From: QHWT01 sp963755695 | GTDB taxonomy: Bacteria; Acidobacteriota; Vicinamibacteria; Vicinamibacterales; 2-12-FULL-66-21 | NCBI GenBank assembly: GCA_963755695.1 | Contig: CAVWLB010000001.1 | Location: 620,001-684,000 of the forward strand | Direction: 5' to 3' | Length of the DNA stretch: 64,000 nt | Shown here: positions 53,345 through 62,202 of the stretch, piece after piece | Layout of the letters: each line of letters starts with the position of its first letter | Numbering within the stretch: the first letter of the stretch is position 1 | The notes under the pieces: generated by a model | What the model was told of the DNA's origin: nothing | Databases searched by the model: none | The model's input: the letters and a program-made list of their open reading frames with translations, nothing else | Made by a program: the position numbers and the translations under genes

Positions 53345-54133
53345 ATGGACACTCAGCGGGCGGAAGGCGTGCTCAAGGCAGACTTTCATCTCCACACCGG
53401 CGAAGATCCCATTGATCTGATACGCCACGACGCGCCGACGCTGATCGAGCGTGCCGCGAGCGCCGGCTTCGATGCCCTTGCCATCACTCTCCACGATCGG
53501 CAGTTGGACGACCCACGGATCACGGATTTCGCCCGCGAGCGGGGGATCGTACTGCTCCCCGGAATCGAACGGACGATCGAAGGCAAGCACGTTCTGCTCA
53601 TCAACTTTCCGCGAGCTGCGGTCGAGTCAGTGTTTACGTTCCGTGATCTCGCCTGGCTCAAGTCGCGGGGGAACGGCCTGGTGATCGCGCCGCATCCGTT
53701 TTTTCCCGGCGGTTCATGCCTCGGCCGCCAGCTCGACGCGCACCCCGACCTCTTCGATGCGGTCGAGTGGAGCTACTTCTGGACGCGTCAGATCAACTTC
53801 AACTCGCGCGCGGCGCGATGGGCCCGCGCTCGCGGCAAGCCAATCGTCGGCAACACCGACATGCACGATATCCGTCAGCTGGGTCGCACGCATTCACTAG
53901 TGCGCGCCGAAGCGCACGCCGACGCGATTTGCGCGGCGGTACGTGACGGCCACGTCGAGGTTTCGACGGAGCCCGTACCGGTCATCGAGCTCGCGACGGT
54001 CCTCGGCGGCATGGCCGTCCGGCAGACGGCCCTGAAGAACGCCAAACAACCCGCATTCGGGGGCAGAGAGCCGCGGACGCCGGAATTGGCCGGTTCCCGC
54101 GACCTCTCGTGGCGCAGATCTCCAGGCCTGTGA
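53345..54133 (+). CDS. PHP-domain phosphoesterase
   Basis: 262 residues from ATG 53345 (a GTG at 53321 is in frame). The four PHP motifs are visible: DFHLHTGEDP, LAITLHDRQ, APHPFFPGG and GNTDMHDIRQLG, giving the metal-binding His/Asp set. The fold resembles the small PHP proteins that cleave nucleotide or polyol phosphates. The last 40 residues are unusual, low in hydrophobic character, and may mark a late frameshift. No neighbouring gene hints at the substrate. Confidence 0.88.
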   Translation: MDTQRAEGVLKADFHLHTGEDPIDLIRHDAPTLIERAASAGFDALAITLHDRQLDDPRITDFARERGIVLLPGIERTIEGKHVLLINFPRAAVESVFTFRDLAWLKSRGNGLVIAPHPFFPGGSCLGRQLDAHPDLFDAVEWSYFWTRQINFNSRAARWARARGKPIVGNTDMHDIRQLGRTHSLVRAEAHADAICAAVRDGHVEVSTEPVPVIELATVLGGMAVRQTALKNAKQPAFGGREPRTPELAGSRDLSWRRSPGL

Positions 54134-54207
54134 CGAGCGCCGGCGTAGCTCGCAATCTCCTCCAGCTGACTTTGTAAACCTGATCTCACGTCGCAATGCG
54201 CAGCCTG

Positions 54208-54213
54208 TATGAT
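54208..54213 (+). promoter_or_regulatory. -10-like box TATGAT 9 nt before ATG 54223
   Basis: No ribosome binding site precedes the ATG. Fits the leaderless pattern seen elsewhere in the window. Confidence 0.4.
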
Positions 54214-54222
54214 CGGGGCTGC

Positions 54223-54843
54223 ATGCTCAAGGCACTTGCGTTGGTGGCCGCGTCCCTCTTGGTAGGGGCAGCCGCGCCGCTTCGCACACATGTAGTGGCG
54301 CCGTCGAGGGCGTTGCGGACGCTCGACTACGCGTCGTTCTACGCCCAGGGGATCAGCTTCGCGGAGTTCCTCGACGGCGCGAGGATGCTGCGCGACGAGT
54401 GGCGCGACAACTACGCCCACGCCACGATCGATGACGATGTGCTGGCGCGTGCGCGCGCGTTGACGACTCAATGGCAGCTGCTGGTTGTGGCCGACGACTC
54501 GTGTCACGATTCAGTCAACACGGTTCCCTATCTCGCGAAGCTGACCGAGCTGGTTCCCGAGAAGCTTTCGATGCGGATCGTGACATCCGCCGTGGGTCAG
54601 GCCGTAAAGGACGCGCACCAGACTCCCGACGGGCGTGCCGCGACGCCGACGATCGTCGTGCTTGATAGTCAAGGTGGGCCCAAGGGTGTCTTCATCGAGA
54701 GGCCGGCGGCGCTCCTTCGTTACGTCGAGGAGCACGGCCAGGGACTCTACCCCGATCAGGTCCGCGATCTGCGGCACCAGTGGTACGCCGACGACAAGGG
54801 ACGGCACGCCGTCGCCGAAATCCTCGACATCATGGAGAAATGA
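54223..54843 (+). CDS. Thioredoxin-fold protein with single active-site cysteine
   Basis: 206 residues with signal peptide. WQLLVVADDSCHDSVNTVPYLAKL matches the thioredoxin strand, active-site loop and helix 1, with a single cysteine where CxxC would be. The cis-proline equivalent lies in ATPTIVVLDSQG. The mature N-terminal part (about 40-85) is helical. A monothiol of this kind cannot catalyse disulfide exchange alone. Perhaps a peroxidase or glutaredoxin-like role, or a substrate-binding fold. Periplasmic. Confidence 0.8.
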   Translation: MLKALALVAASLLVGAAAPLRTHVVAPSRALRTLDYASFYAQGISFAEFLDGARMLRDEWRDNYAHATIDDDVLARARALTTQWQLLVVADDSCHDSVNTVPYLAKLTELVPEKLSMRIVTSAVGQAVKDAHQTPDGRAATPTIVVLDSQGGPKGVFIERPAALLRYVEEHGQGLYPDQVRDLRHQWYADDKGRHAVAEILDIMEK

Positions 54844-54972
54844 CGTAGCTCACAGCCCCGGATCGTGTTTCGAGGTTGCCGGGTCGCGCAGCGCCTGAGG
54901 GGACGGGAACTCCGCCGCCGTCCGGGCGCGTCATCTTCAAACCTTCGCATTTCTCTCGACGTCTAAGCGGCC

Positions 54973-57399
54973 ATGCAGGACTTTCGCTATGCGTTGCGGG
55001 CGCTCCGGAAACAGCCGATCTTCACCCTCGTCGCGGTGCTCACGCTGACGCTGGGCATCGGTGCGAACGCGGCTATCTTCAGCCTGCTGTATCAGATTCT
55101 GCTGAGGCCGCTGCCGTATCCGGACGCGGACCGCCTGGTGTTCGTGTGGAACACGTATCCGGGAATCAACCTTCCGCAGGCGAGCGTGTCGATTCCCGAT
55201 TACATCGACCGGCGGACCCAGGCACCGGCGATCGAGGATGCCACACTGTTCACAGGGCGCACGGCGAACCTGACCGAGGGCGGAAGCCCCGAGCAGCTGC
55301 GCGCGCTGGCAGTCACACCGTCATTCTTCTCGACGCTGCAGCGCCAGCCGTTTCTCGGGCGAGCCTTCTCCGAAGATGAAGCCAAGCCGGATGCGGACAA
55401 GTTCGCGATTCTTACATTTGCGCTGTGGACGTCCCACTACGCGTCCGATCGCGGCATCGTCGGCCGCGACATTCGGATCAATGGTGAGGCTCATCGGGTC
55501 GTCGGCGTGTTGCCCGCGGACTTCGAGCTGCCGTCGCGCGACATCGCGTTGCTCGTGCCGTTCTCGTTCACCCCGCAGCAGACCTCGGACAATGCCCGCG
55601 GCAATGAATTCAGCTCGATGATCGCGCGGTTGCGTCCCGGCGCCTCCATCCCGCTGGCAAACGCGCAGTTCAAGACCATCGTCGATCGCAACATCGAAAG
55701 GCTGCCGGCTCGTGCGGCCTTTGCCAAATCGAGTGGCTTCGGCGGATACGCCGTGACGATGCGGGATCAGATCGTCGGCGACGTCCGTTCGCCGCTCTAC
55801 GTGCTTCAGGCCAGCGTCATCGTGGTGCTGCTCATCGCGTGCGCGAACGTGGCAAACCTGCTGCTGATGCGAGCGACGGCGCGGTCCCGCGAGCTGGCGA
55901 TCCGCTCGACGCTCGGTGCCGGCCAGTGGCGGATTCTGCGCCAGCTCCTGACTGAAGGGATCGTGTTGTCGATCGGCGGCGCGGCCGGTGGCCTGGTGCT
56001 CGGCTTGATTGCGGTCAGGGCGCTCATCGCGATAAGTACCGCCCAGATTCCCGGCTCGCCGGATGCGGCGCTGCATCCAGCCGTGCTTCTGTTCACTGCC
56101 GGTCTCGCGCTTCTGACCGGCCTTGTGTTTGGCATCGCGCCGGCGGTGACGATTGCGCGGGGGAGCGCTGCAACCTATCTGAAAGACGACAGCACGCGCG
56201 GCACTGCTGGTAAGGCGACGGGCGTGACCCGGCGGATGCTGGTGATCGCGGAAACGGCGCTGGCGGTGGTGTTGCTGGTCTGCGCCGGCCTGCTGATCAA
56301 GAGTTACGGGCGGCTTCAGGACGTCAATCCAGGGTTCTCCACCGAGAACGTGCTCACTGTGCAAGTCGCGCTTCCCGCGTCGCGATATCCAGACGATGCC
56401 GCACGCATCGGATTCTGGACGCGTGTGCTCGACAAGGCGAGAGCGCTGCCCGGCGTGACGTCGAGCGGCCTCACGACAAACGTGCCGTTCAACGGCAACA
56501 TCAGCTCCGGCTCGTATTCCATCGTCGGTCTGAATCAGGCGCCGGGCGATCCTGCGCCGCACGGCCGCCAGGAAGTTGTCGGAGGCGAGTACTTCAAGGC
56601 AATGCAGATTCCGCTCATCGCCGGCAGAACCTTCAACGATGGCGACACGCGAGACGCGGCGCCCGTCGTCGTAATCGACGAATATCTCGTGAAGAAGTAT
56701 TTCGCCGACCGCAGCCCGCTGGGGCAGCAGATTCAGCGTGGCGGTCCGACCAGCCCCAAATTCACGATCGTCGGCGTCGTCGGGACGATCAACAGCATCG
56801 ACCTCGGACAGCCGGTCACCAAAGAGCGGATCTACTATCCGGCGACACAGCAGGCGCCACGCACGATGGCTCTTGTGCTGAAGACCAAGCTCGACCCGCA
56901 AGCGCTGGTTCCACAGTTGCGGGCGGCGGTCCGGGAAATCGATCCCGAGCAGCCGATCGCCGACGTGCGGACACTCGATCAGTGGATCGCGCGGTCGCTG
57001 CAGAACCGGCGAACACCGACGACGCTCCTGGCGGTCTTCGGTGGAGTTGCGCTGCTGCTCTCGGCCATCGGCATCTACGGCGTGCTGGCGTTCGGCGTCG
57101 CCCAGCGCGTGCGGGAGTTCGGGATCAGGCAGGCGCTCGGTGCCGATCGGGGATCGATTCTCTCGCTGGTGCTGACCGAGGGACTGCGGACGGCCGGTGC
57201 CGGCATCCTGATTGGCGTCGTCCTTGCCGTCATGGTGACGCGGTACTTGCAGGCCCTGCTCTTCGGCGTCACGAGCCGAGACCCCGTGGTGTTTGCCGGG
57301 GTCGGCGCGGTGCTGCTCGCCGTGGCACTCGTCGCGTGCTACATCCCCGCGCGTCGCGCCACCGAGGTGGATCCAATGGTAGCGCTGCGGGAAGCCTGA
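54973..57399 (+). CDS. MacB/FtsX-like ABC permease, acidobacterial orphan permease type
   Basis: 808 residues. N-terminal membrane helix (LRKQPIFTLVAVLTLTLGIGANAAIFSLLY), MacB periplasmic core domain (about 40-260), three helices of the first FtsX domain (about 270-410; IACANVANLLLMRATARSRELAIRSTLGAGQWRI), a second core domain and a second FtsX domain at the end (ALLLSAIGIYGVLAFGVAQRVREFGIRQALGADR). The doubled core/FtsX layout and lack of a neighbouring ATPase define the orphan permease group common in acidobacteria. It may need a distant ATPase, or act without one. Immediately followed by a close paralogue. Confidence 0.94.
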   Translation: MQDFRYALRALRKQPIFTLVAVLTLTLGIGANAAIFSLLYQILLRPLPYPDADRLVFVWNTYPGINLPQASVSIPDYIDRRTQAPAIEDATLFTGRTANLTEGGSPEQLRALAVTPSFFSTLQRQPFLGRAFSEDEAKPDADKFAILTFALWTSHYASDRGIVGRDIRINGEAHRVVGVLPADFELPSRDIALLVPFSFTPQQTSDNARGNEFSSMIARLRPGASIPLANAQFKTIVDRNIERLPARAAFAKSSGFGGYAVTMRDQIVGDVRSPLYVLQASVIVVLLIACANVANLLLMRATARSRELAIRSTLGAGQWRILRQLLTEGIVLSIGGAAGGLVLGLIAVRALIAISTAQIPGSPDAALHPAVLLFTAGLALLTGLVFGIAPAVTIARGSAATYLKDDSTRGTAGKATGVTRRMLVIAETALAVVLLVCAGLLIKSYGRLQDVNPGFSTENVLTVQVALPASRYPDDAARIGFWTRVLDKARALPGVTSSGLTTNVPFNGNISSGSYSIVGLNQAPGDPAPHGRQEVVGGEYFKAMQIPLIAGRTFNDGDTRDAAPVVVIDEYLVKKYFADRSPLGQQIQRGGPTSPKFTIVGVVGTINSIDLGQPVTKERIYYPATQQAPRTMALVLKTKLDPQALVPQLRAAVREIDPEQPIADVRTLDQWIARSLQNRRTPTTLLAVFGGVALLLSAIGIYGVLAFGVAQRVREFGIRQALGADRGSILSLVLTEGLRTAGAGILIGVVLAVMVTRYLQALLFGVTSRDPVVFAGVGAVLLAVALVACYIPARRATEVDPMVALREA

Positions 57400-57402
57400 C
57401 AA

Positions 57403-57470
57403 GGGCTCCAGGCTCCAGGCTTCAGGCTTCAGGCTTCACGCCGGAAGCCCGAAGCCCGAAGCCCGAAGCC
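57403..57470. repeat. Inverted heptamer array GGCTCCA / GAAGCCC
   Basis: Four GGCTTCA-type units followed by GAAGCCC units in the opposite sense, directly between the two paralogous permease genes. Confidence 0.75.
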
Positions 57471-57485
57471 GTGAACGCCTGAAAC

Positions 57486-59909
57486 ATGAATCACGACCTT
57501 GCGTATGCGTTGAGAGGGCTGCGGAAACAGCCGATCTTCACCGCCGTTGCGGTGCTCACGCTGGCTGTAGGGATCGGCGCCAACACCGCCCTCTTCAGCC
57601 TCCTCTATCACGTCGTTCTCCGTCCGCTCCCTTACCCAGATGCGACTCGCCTTGTCTTCATCTGGAACGCTTACAAGAAGGCCGGCAACGGTTTCGCGAA
57701 CGTGTCGATTCCGGACTATCTGGATCGGGGCGCCGAGGTACCGGCTATCGAGGATGCGGCGCTGTTCACAAAGGCCCGCGTCAGTCTTTCGATTGCAGGG
57801 CAGCCCGAACAGGTGTTCGCGCTGCGCGTGACTCCTTCGTTTTTCTCGACGCTCGGCCGGCAACCGCTGCTGGGGCGTGCCTTCACCGATGCCGACGCAG
57901 AGCCAGCCACCAACCGGTTCGTGATCCTTACCCACGCGTTGTGGAGCTCCCGCTTTGGACGCGATCCGTCAGTCATCGGGCGGAGCATCCATCTCGACGG
58001 GGTGAATCATGCAGTCGTCGGCGTACTTCCTGCGGATTTCGAAATCCCCTCGCGCGCCGTCGCTCTGCTCGTGCCGTTCGGATTTACGCCGGAGCAGCGC
58101 TCGGACCAGGAGCGTGGGAACGAATTCAGCGAGATGATCGCGCGGTTGCGGCCGGGCGCGACGATCGAACAAGCCAACGCGCAGATGGACGCGATTGTGG
58201 CGCGGCTGATGGATCGTGTGCCGGGTCGTGCCGCCTACATGCGCAACAGCGGATTCACAGGGGTGGCCGAACCGTTCAGAGATCACCTCGTTGGCGACGC
58301 GCGAGCGTCGTTGTGGCTCCTGCAGGCAGCTGTGTTCGTCGTGCTGCTAATTGCCTGTGCCAATGTGGCGAACCTGGTCCTGATGCGCGCGTCCGGACGC
58401 CAGCGCGAGCTCGCGATCCGTTCATCTCTCGGCGCGGGACAATGGCGAATCGCACGACAGCTGCTGACGGAAGGAGCAGTTCTTTCGGTGATCGGCACGT
58501 GCGCAGGACTGGCCGTTGCGGCACTCGGCATCCGGACGTTGATTGCGATCACTGCAGATCAGCTCCCATCGGCGGCCGGCGCCGCGATCCGTCCCGAAGT
58601 CCTCCTTTTCACGATCGCGCTCGCCACGATGAGCGCGATCATTTTTGCGGTCTTCCCGGTGATCACGACCGCCGGCCGGAGCGCCGCTTCGGCGTTGAAA
58701 GACGATGCCGGTCGTGCGTCAGCCAGTACCCAGACCGGTCGCCTGCGCGCGACGCTGGTCGTCGTCGAGACGGCACTGGCGGTCGTGCTTCTGGTCGGCG
58801 CCGGCCTGCTGATCAAGAGCTTTGCGAGCGTCCTGCGTGTGGATCCAGGCTTCAGCACCGAGCACGTCTTGACCGCGCAAATTACCCTCCCGGTCTCGCG
58901 ATATCCGGGTGACGGCACGACCCGCGCGTTCTGGGCGCGCCTGCTCGAGAGGACGCGTGGGATTCCCGGCGTCTCTGCTGCCGGTGCGATCTCGAGCCTT
59001 CCATTCAGCGGAGCAACGAGTGCCGGCACCTACAGAATCGCGGGCCGTTCCTACGCTCCCGGCGAGCGGCCGCCGCACGCACAACAGGACTTCGCAGCCG
59101 GCGACTACTTTCGGGCGATGCAGATTCCTCTTCTCCAGGGCCGGCTCTTCAGCGACGCCGACAGCGCTGACGCGCCTCGCGTCGTGATTGTGGACGAGCT
59201 TTTCGCCAACCGCCAGTTCCCCGGACAAAGCCCGGTCGGCCGTCAAATCAACTTCGGCAGTGCACGCAACTACACGATCGTTGGCGTAGTCGGGACAATT
59301 AGGTATGAGGATCTCGGTAAGCCCATTCCAGAGGAAAGGGTTTACCTCAATGCCACGCAATTGCCGCTCAGCGGGATGACCCTGGTGGTGAAGGCCGCGC
59401 TCGAGCCATCATCGCTCGTTCCCGAGTTGCGGTTCGCCGCGGGAGCCATCGATCCAGAACAACCGATAGCCGACATCAGGACGATGGAGGAGTGGATCGG
59501 ACGATCGCTGCAGCCGCGGCGCACGCCAATGATGCTCCTTTCTGTATTCGGCATCGTCGCACTGTTCCTGTCCGCGATTGGCATCTACGGCGTGGTCGCA
59601 TTCGGCGTCACAGAGCGGGTCCGGGAGTTCGGCATCAGACAGGCCTTGGGCGCAGATCGCCGGTCGATCCTGTCGCTCGTTCTCGTCCAGGGACTGTCCC
59701 GTGCCGGTGTGGGCATTGCTATCGGAGTGGCCGGCTCTCTGGTGGTGACGCGCTATCTGAAGTCGATGTTGTTCGACGTCGCTCCTCACGATACGAGCGT
59801 ATTTGCTGCCGTCATCGGCATCCTGGCGGGAGTCGCAGTGACCGCATGTTATCTGCCCGCGCATCGGGCAACGCGTGTCGAGCCCATGGAGGCGCTTCGC
59901 CAAGCATAG
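57486..59909 (+). CDS. MacB/FtsX-like ABC permease, acidobacterial orphan permease type (paralogue)
   Basis: 807 residues, colinear with the preceding gene over its whole length: FTAVAVLTLAVGIGANTALFSLLYHVVLRPLPYPDATRLVFIWN, FTPEQRSDQERGNEFSEMIARLRPGA and AIGIYGVVAFGVTERVREFGIRQALGADRRS. Identity between the two is high throughout, so this is a tandem duplication with a repeat array as spacer. No ATPase or HlyD-type partner sits nearby. Probably a complex of the two, exporting a peptide, lipid or antibiotic; that is inference. Confidence 0.94.
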   Translation: MNHDLAYALRGLRKQPIFTAVAVLTLAVGIGANTALFSLLYHVVLRPLPYPDATRLVFIWNAYKKAGNGFANVSIPDYLDRGAEVPAIEDAALFTKARVSLSIAGQPEQVFALRVTPSFFSTLGRQPLLGRAFTDADAEPATNRFVILTHALWSSRFGRDPSVIGRSIHLDGVNHAVVGVLPADFEIPSRAVALLVPFGFTPEQRSDQERGNEFSEMIARLRPGATIEQANAQMDAIVARLMDRVPGRAAYMRNSGFTGVAEPFRDHLVGDARASLWLLQAAVFVVLLIACANVANLVLMRASGRQRELAIRSSLGAGQWRIARQLLTEGAVLSVIGTCAGLAVAALGIRTLIAITADQLPSAAGAAIRPEVLLFTIALATMSAIIFAVFPVITTAGRSAASALKDDAGRASASTQTGRLRATLVVVETALAVVLLVGAGLLIKSFASVLRVDPGFSTEHVLTAQITLPVSRYPGDGTTRAFWARLLERTRGIPGVSAAGAISSLPFSGATSAGTYRIAGRSYAPGERPPHAQQDFAAGDYFRAMQIPLLQGRLFSDADSADAPRVVIVDELFANRQFPGQSPVGRQINFGSARNYTIVGVVGTIRYEDLGKPIPEERVYLNATQLPLSGMTLVVKAALEPSSLVPELRFAAGAIDPEQPIADIRTMEEWIGRSLQPRRTPMMLLSVFGIVALFLSAIGIYGVVAFGVTERVREFGIRQALGADRRSILSLVLVQGLSRAGVGIAIGVAGSLVVTRYLKSMLFDVAPHDTSVFAAVIGILAGVAVTACYLPAHRATRVEPMEALRQA

Positions 59910-59990
59910 GGCTTCAGGCTTCAGGCTTCAGGCTCCAGGCTCCAGGCTTCAGGCTCCAGCCGAAGCCTGAAGCCCGGAGCCCGAAGCCTT
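59910..59990. repeat. Inverted heptamer array at a convergent junction
   Basis: Left half GGCTTCA/GGCTCCA repeats, right half GAAGCCTGAAGCC and GAAGCCC repeats, ending in CTTTT. It lies directly between the second permease and the convergent esterase-PDZ gene. Confidence 0.8.
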
Positions 59991-61592
59991 TTACGGCTTC
60001 ACCCTCACTTCCGCTCCGAACAACATCGTGCGATCGTTGTCCTTGGCCGCCCACTTCATCAACGTCGCGAGGTTCTTCTCGACGCGCGCTTCGTACATCA
60101 TCCGGCCGTTGACCATCACTCTGATCGGCTGTGCGAAGTCGAATTGATCGGGTGAGAGGAGCAGGGTCAGCTCACTCACGCCGCGTGTGACCAGTTCCAC
60201 GGTGTTGGCATGACGCACCAGGTCTACCCGGCCCGAGCGGCCGGTACGGCGGAAGATCGCTCCGCGCGGTTGCGGGATGGTGTCGGGATCGAACGTGCCG
60301 GACAGCGTGACAGTCTGGTCGCCGCGCCTGACGGTGAGCCTGATCGGGGAGTGCGGCGCGTACGATTGCAGAGCACTGAGCAGCGTTGCCGTGGTCTCCA
60401 GCTTCACGTCGCCGACTGAGTCCAGTACGTCTCCCTGATGCATCCCAAGCCGGTCCGCAAGCGTGTGCGCCATGACCCGATCGACGCGGAGTCCCGATCC
60501 CAAACGGAACCCCAACTCGGCGTGTGGCGGGGGAGTGAAATCGTTCAAATCATCCATCCCGGCTGAATCGCCGCGAGCGCCGCCGATCCCATCGATCACC
60601 AACCAATGAACTCGTCCGGATTCCCGCGTATCCGCCGTCTCCCAGGTCAGGCGATCGGGATACGGTTCGCGCGGGTGATCGCGTACGAATGTCTCGAATT
60701 CGTCTTTCACCGTCGGCCACCAGGTGGTGTCGTGGCCTGCCTCTGGCTGTGGCCGATACGTAATCCTGACCTGGCCCTTCGCGAGGTGTTCAAGGTAAGG
60801 CTCGACTGCAGCGATCGGATAGAGCGGGTCACGCCCGCCGTTGACGACGAACAGCGGCTTGTTGCGAAGGTTGCCAGGAAACAGGTCGCCATCGATGTGA
60901 AGGTCGTCGTTGTTCAGGACGCCGATGAATCCATTGAGGGAAAGAAACGAGGCGTACGGCGTGGAGTCGCGCATGGCCAGATAGTACGCGCCGGTCCCGC
61001 CATCCGATACGCCGGAGACGACGACGCGATTCTCGTCGACGTTGTAGGTGCGCTTCACCGTGTCGAGGATCGCGCGCAGGTTTTCTAGTTGTGCGCTGCT
61101 CCACCACGGAACCTCGCTCCACGAGGCGGGAAGCACGTAGATCTGGGTCGCTCCGGCGAGTCGGCCAATGCCATTCCGTCCGCGGCGCTCGGCATTCTCG
61201 CGTGAGTTCCCGACGCCGCCGTGCAGTTGGACGCGAACCTGATAGCGGAGCGACGGATCGTAGGTCTCGGGAACGTCAATGGTGTAAGCAAACTCTCCGC
61301 GATGCGCCAGAACGATCCCTCTGGCGACGTCTCTCGGATAAGGACGACCCCGCTTCAACTGGGCATAGACATCATCGAATGCTGCCCCGCTCTTGAGGAT
61401 CTCGGTGGCGGCTTTCGCGGCTTCGCCGGGGTTGTTCGCCGCCCAGTACTTGGCGAACGACGGGTCGAGCGGGGTAACAGGCGAGTAACCGATAGAGGAT
61501 TTCCCGCCGTGCACGGGCCAGCCGGACGTCTGCCCGATCTGTGATCCAATTGCGAGAATGTAAATCGCCACGGCCGAGGTAAGACGCCGCAC
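59991..61592 (-). CDS. Secreted esterase-type alpha/beta hydrolase fused to a PDZ-like domain
   Basis: 533 residues from GTG 61592. Signal anchor about 1-20. An esterase D/PHB depolymerase-like domain (about 90-330) follows: VRVQLHGGVG, elbow GVSDGGTGAYYLA (Ser), GGRDPLYP (Asp), GHDTTWW (His). A PDZ-like domain lies at about 360-460 (LGFRLGSGLRVDRVMAHTLADRLGMHQGDVLDSVG) and a C-terminal beta-sandwich (RVDLVRHANTVEL) closes it. It would hydrolyse an ester and bind a C-terminal peptide or substrate through PDZ. TACAAT 7 nt upstream suggests leaderless expression. The domain order is uncommon. Confidence 0.85.
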   Translation of the reverse strand: MRRLTSAVAIYILAIGSQIGQTSGWPVHGGKSSIGYSPVTPLDPSFAKYWAANNPGEAAKAATEILKSGAAFDDVYAQLKRGRPYPRDVARGIVLAHRGEFAYTIDVPETYDPSLRYQVRVQLHGGVGNSRENAERRGRNGIGRLAGATQIYVLPASWSEVPWWSSAQLENLRAILDTVKRTYNVDENRVVVSGVSDGGTGAYYLAMRDSTPYASFLSLNGFIGVLNNDDLHIDGDLFPGNLRNKPLFVVNGGRDPLYPIAAVEPYLEHLAKGQVRITYRPQPEAGHDTTWWPTVKDEFETFVRDHPREPYPDRLTWETADTRESGRVHWLVIDGIGGARGDSAGMDDLNDFTPPPHAELGFRLGSGLRVDRVMAHTLADRLGMHQGDVLDSVGDVKLETTATLLSALQSYAPHSPIRLTVRRGDQTVTLSGTFDPDTIPQPRGAIFRRTGRSGRVDLVRHANTVELVTRGVSELTLLLSPDQFDFAQPIRVMVNGRMMYEARVEKNLATLMKWAAKDNDRTMLFGAEVRVKP

Positions 61593-61599
61593 GGCCGGG

Positions 61600-61605
61600 A
61601 TTGTA
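61600..61605 (-). promoter_or_regulatory. -10-like box TACAAT 7 nt before GTG 61592
   Basis: Read on the minus strand. No ribosome binding site precedes the GTG. Fits the leaderless pattern. Confidence 0.5.
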
Positions 61606-61791
61606 TACGGCTTCTCTCGTGCTAAGATCCCGCGCGTCAGGTCAGAGAACAGCCCGCCGCTTTTCAGCTACGAGCCTTCTCCCACCGCTCAGGGTCCGCA
61701 TGTGACCCCATGGCCCGTTAGTCGATGAATGGACGTTGACGGTCCGACATCATCACCACGTCCCCGCGCAAGGGGCAGGAGTGTCAGCAGC

Positions 61792-62115
61792 ATGGCTCGG
61801 AAACTGTACGTCGGAAACCTTCCTTACACCGCAGGCGAACAGGATCTTCAGGATCTGTTCGGCAGCGCCGGCACCGTGGAATCGGTGAATGTGATGCGCG
61901 ATCAGGCGACCGGCCGGGCGCGCGGCTTTGCGTTCGTGGAGATGGGCAGCGACGAGGACGCGCAGAACGCGATCCAGAAGTTGAACAACTACTCATTCGG
62001 TGGCCGCAACCTGACGGTGAACGAGGCGCGCCCAAAGGAGCGGACGGGCGGTGGGGGCGGTGGCTATGGCGGCGGCGGTGGCAGCCGTGGCGGCCGGCGC
62101 GAACCGCGCTGGTAG
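61792..62115 (+). CDS. Glycine-rich RNA-binding protein (single RRM)
   Basis: 107 residues from ATG 61792 (GGAG about 10 nt upstream). A complete RRM: RNP2 KLYVGNLPY and RNP1 RARGFAFVEM, followed by VNEARPKER and a Gly-rich tail (GGGGGGYGGGGGSRGG) ending RREPRW. Such proteins are abundant RNA chaperones in cyanobacteria, proteobacteria and acidobacteria, often cold-induced. A classic terminator follows 27 nt later. The 200-nt region upstream has no gene and may hold a long 5' leader. Confidence 0.95.
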   Translation: MARKLYVGNLPYTAGEQDLQDLFGSAGTVESVNVMRDQATGRARGFAFVEMGSDEDAQNAIQKLNNYSFGGRNLTVNEARPKERTGGGGGGYGGGGGSRGGRREPRW

Positions 62116-62141
62116 AAAGACGGCTCGCATTTTGTACACCA

Positions 62142-62173
62142 AGAGGGCGGGCCTTGGCGCGCCCTCTTTTTTT
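62142..62173 (+). terminator. Rho-independent terminator of the RNA-binding protein gene
   Basis: Stem AGAGGGCG (62142-62149) and CGCCCTCT (62160-62167), 10-nt loop, followed by a run of seven T (62167-62173). Textbook structure. Confidence 0.92.
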
Positions 62174-62202
62174 GCCTGTCCTGCCTTTGCTGCGTCCTCC
62201 CG

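Noticed and set aside
55321..57402. 693-codon open frame opposite the first permease
   Set aside because: Shadow frame; no start signal, no domain.
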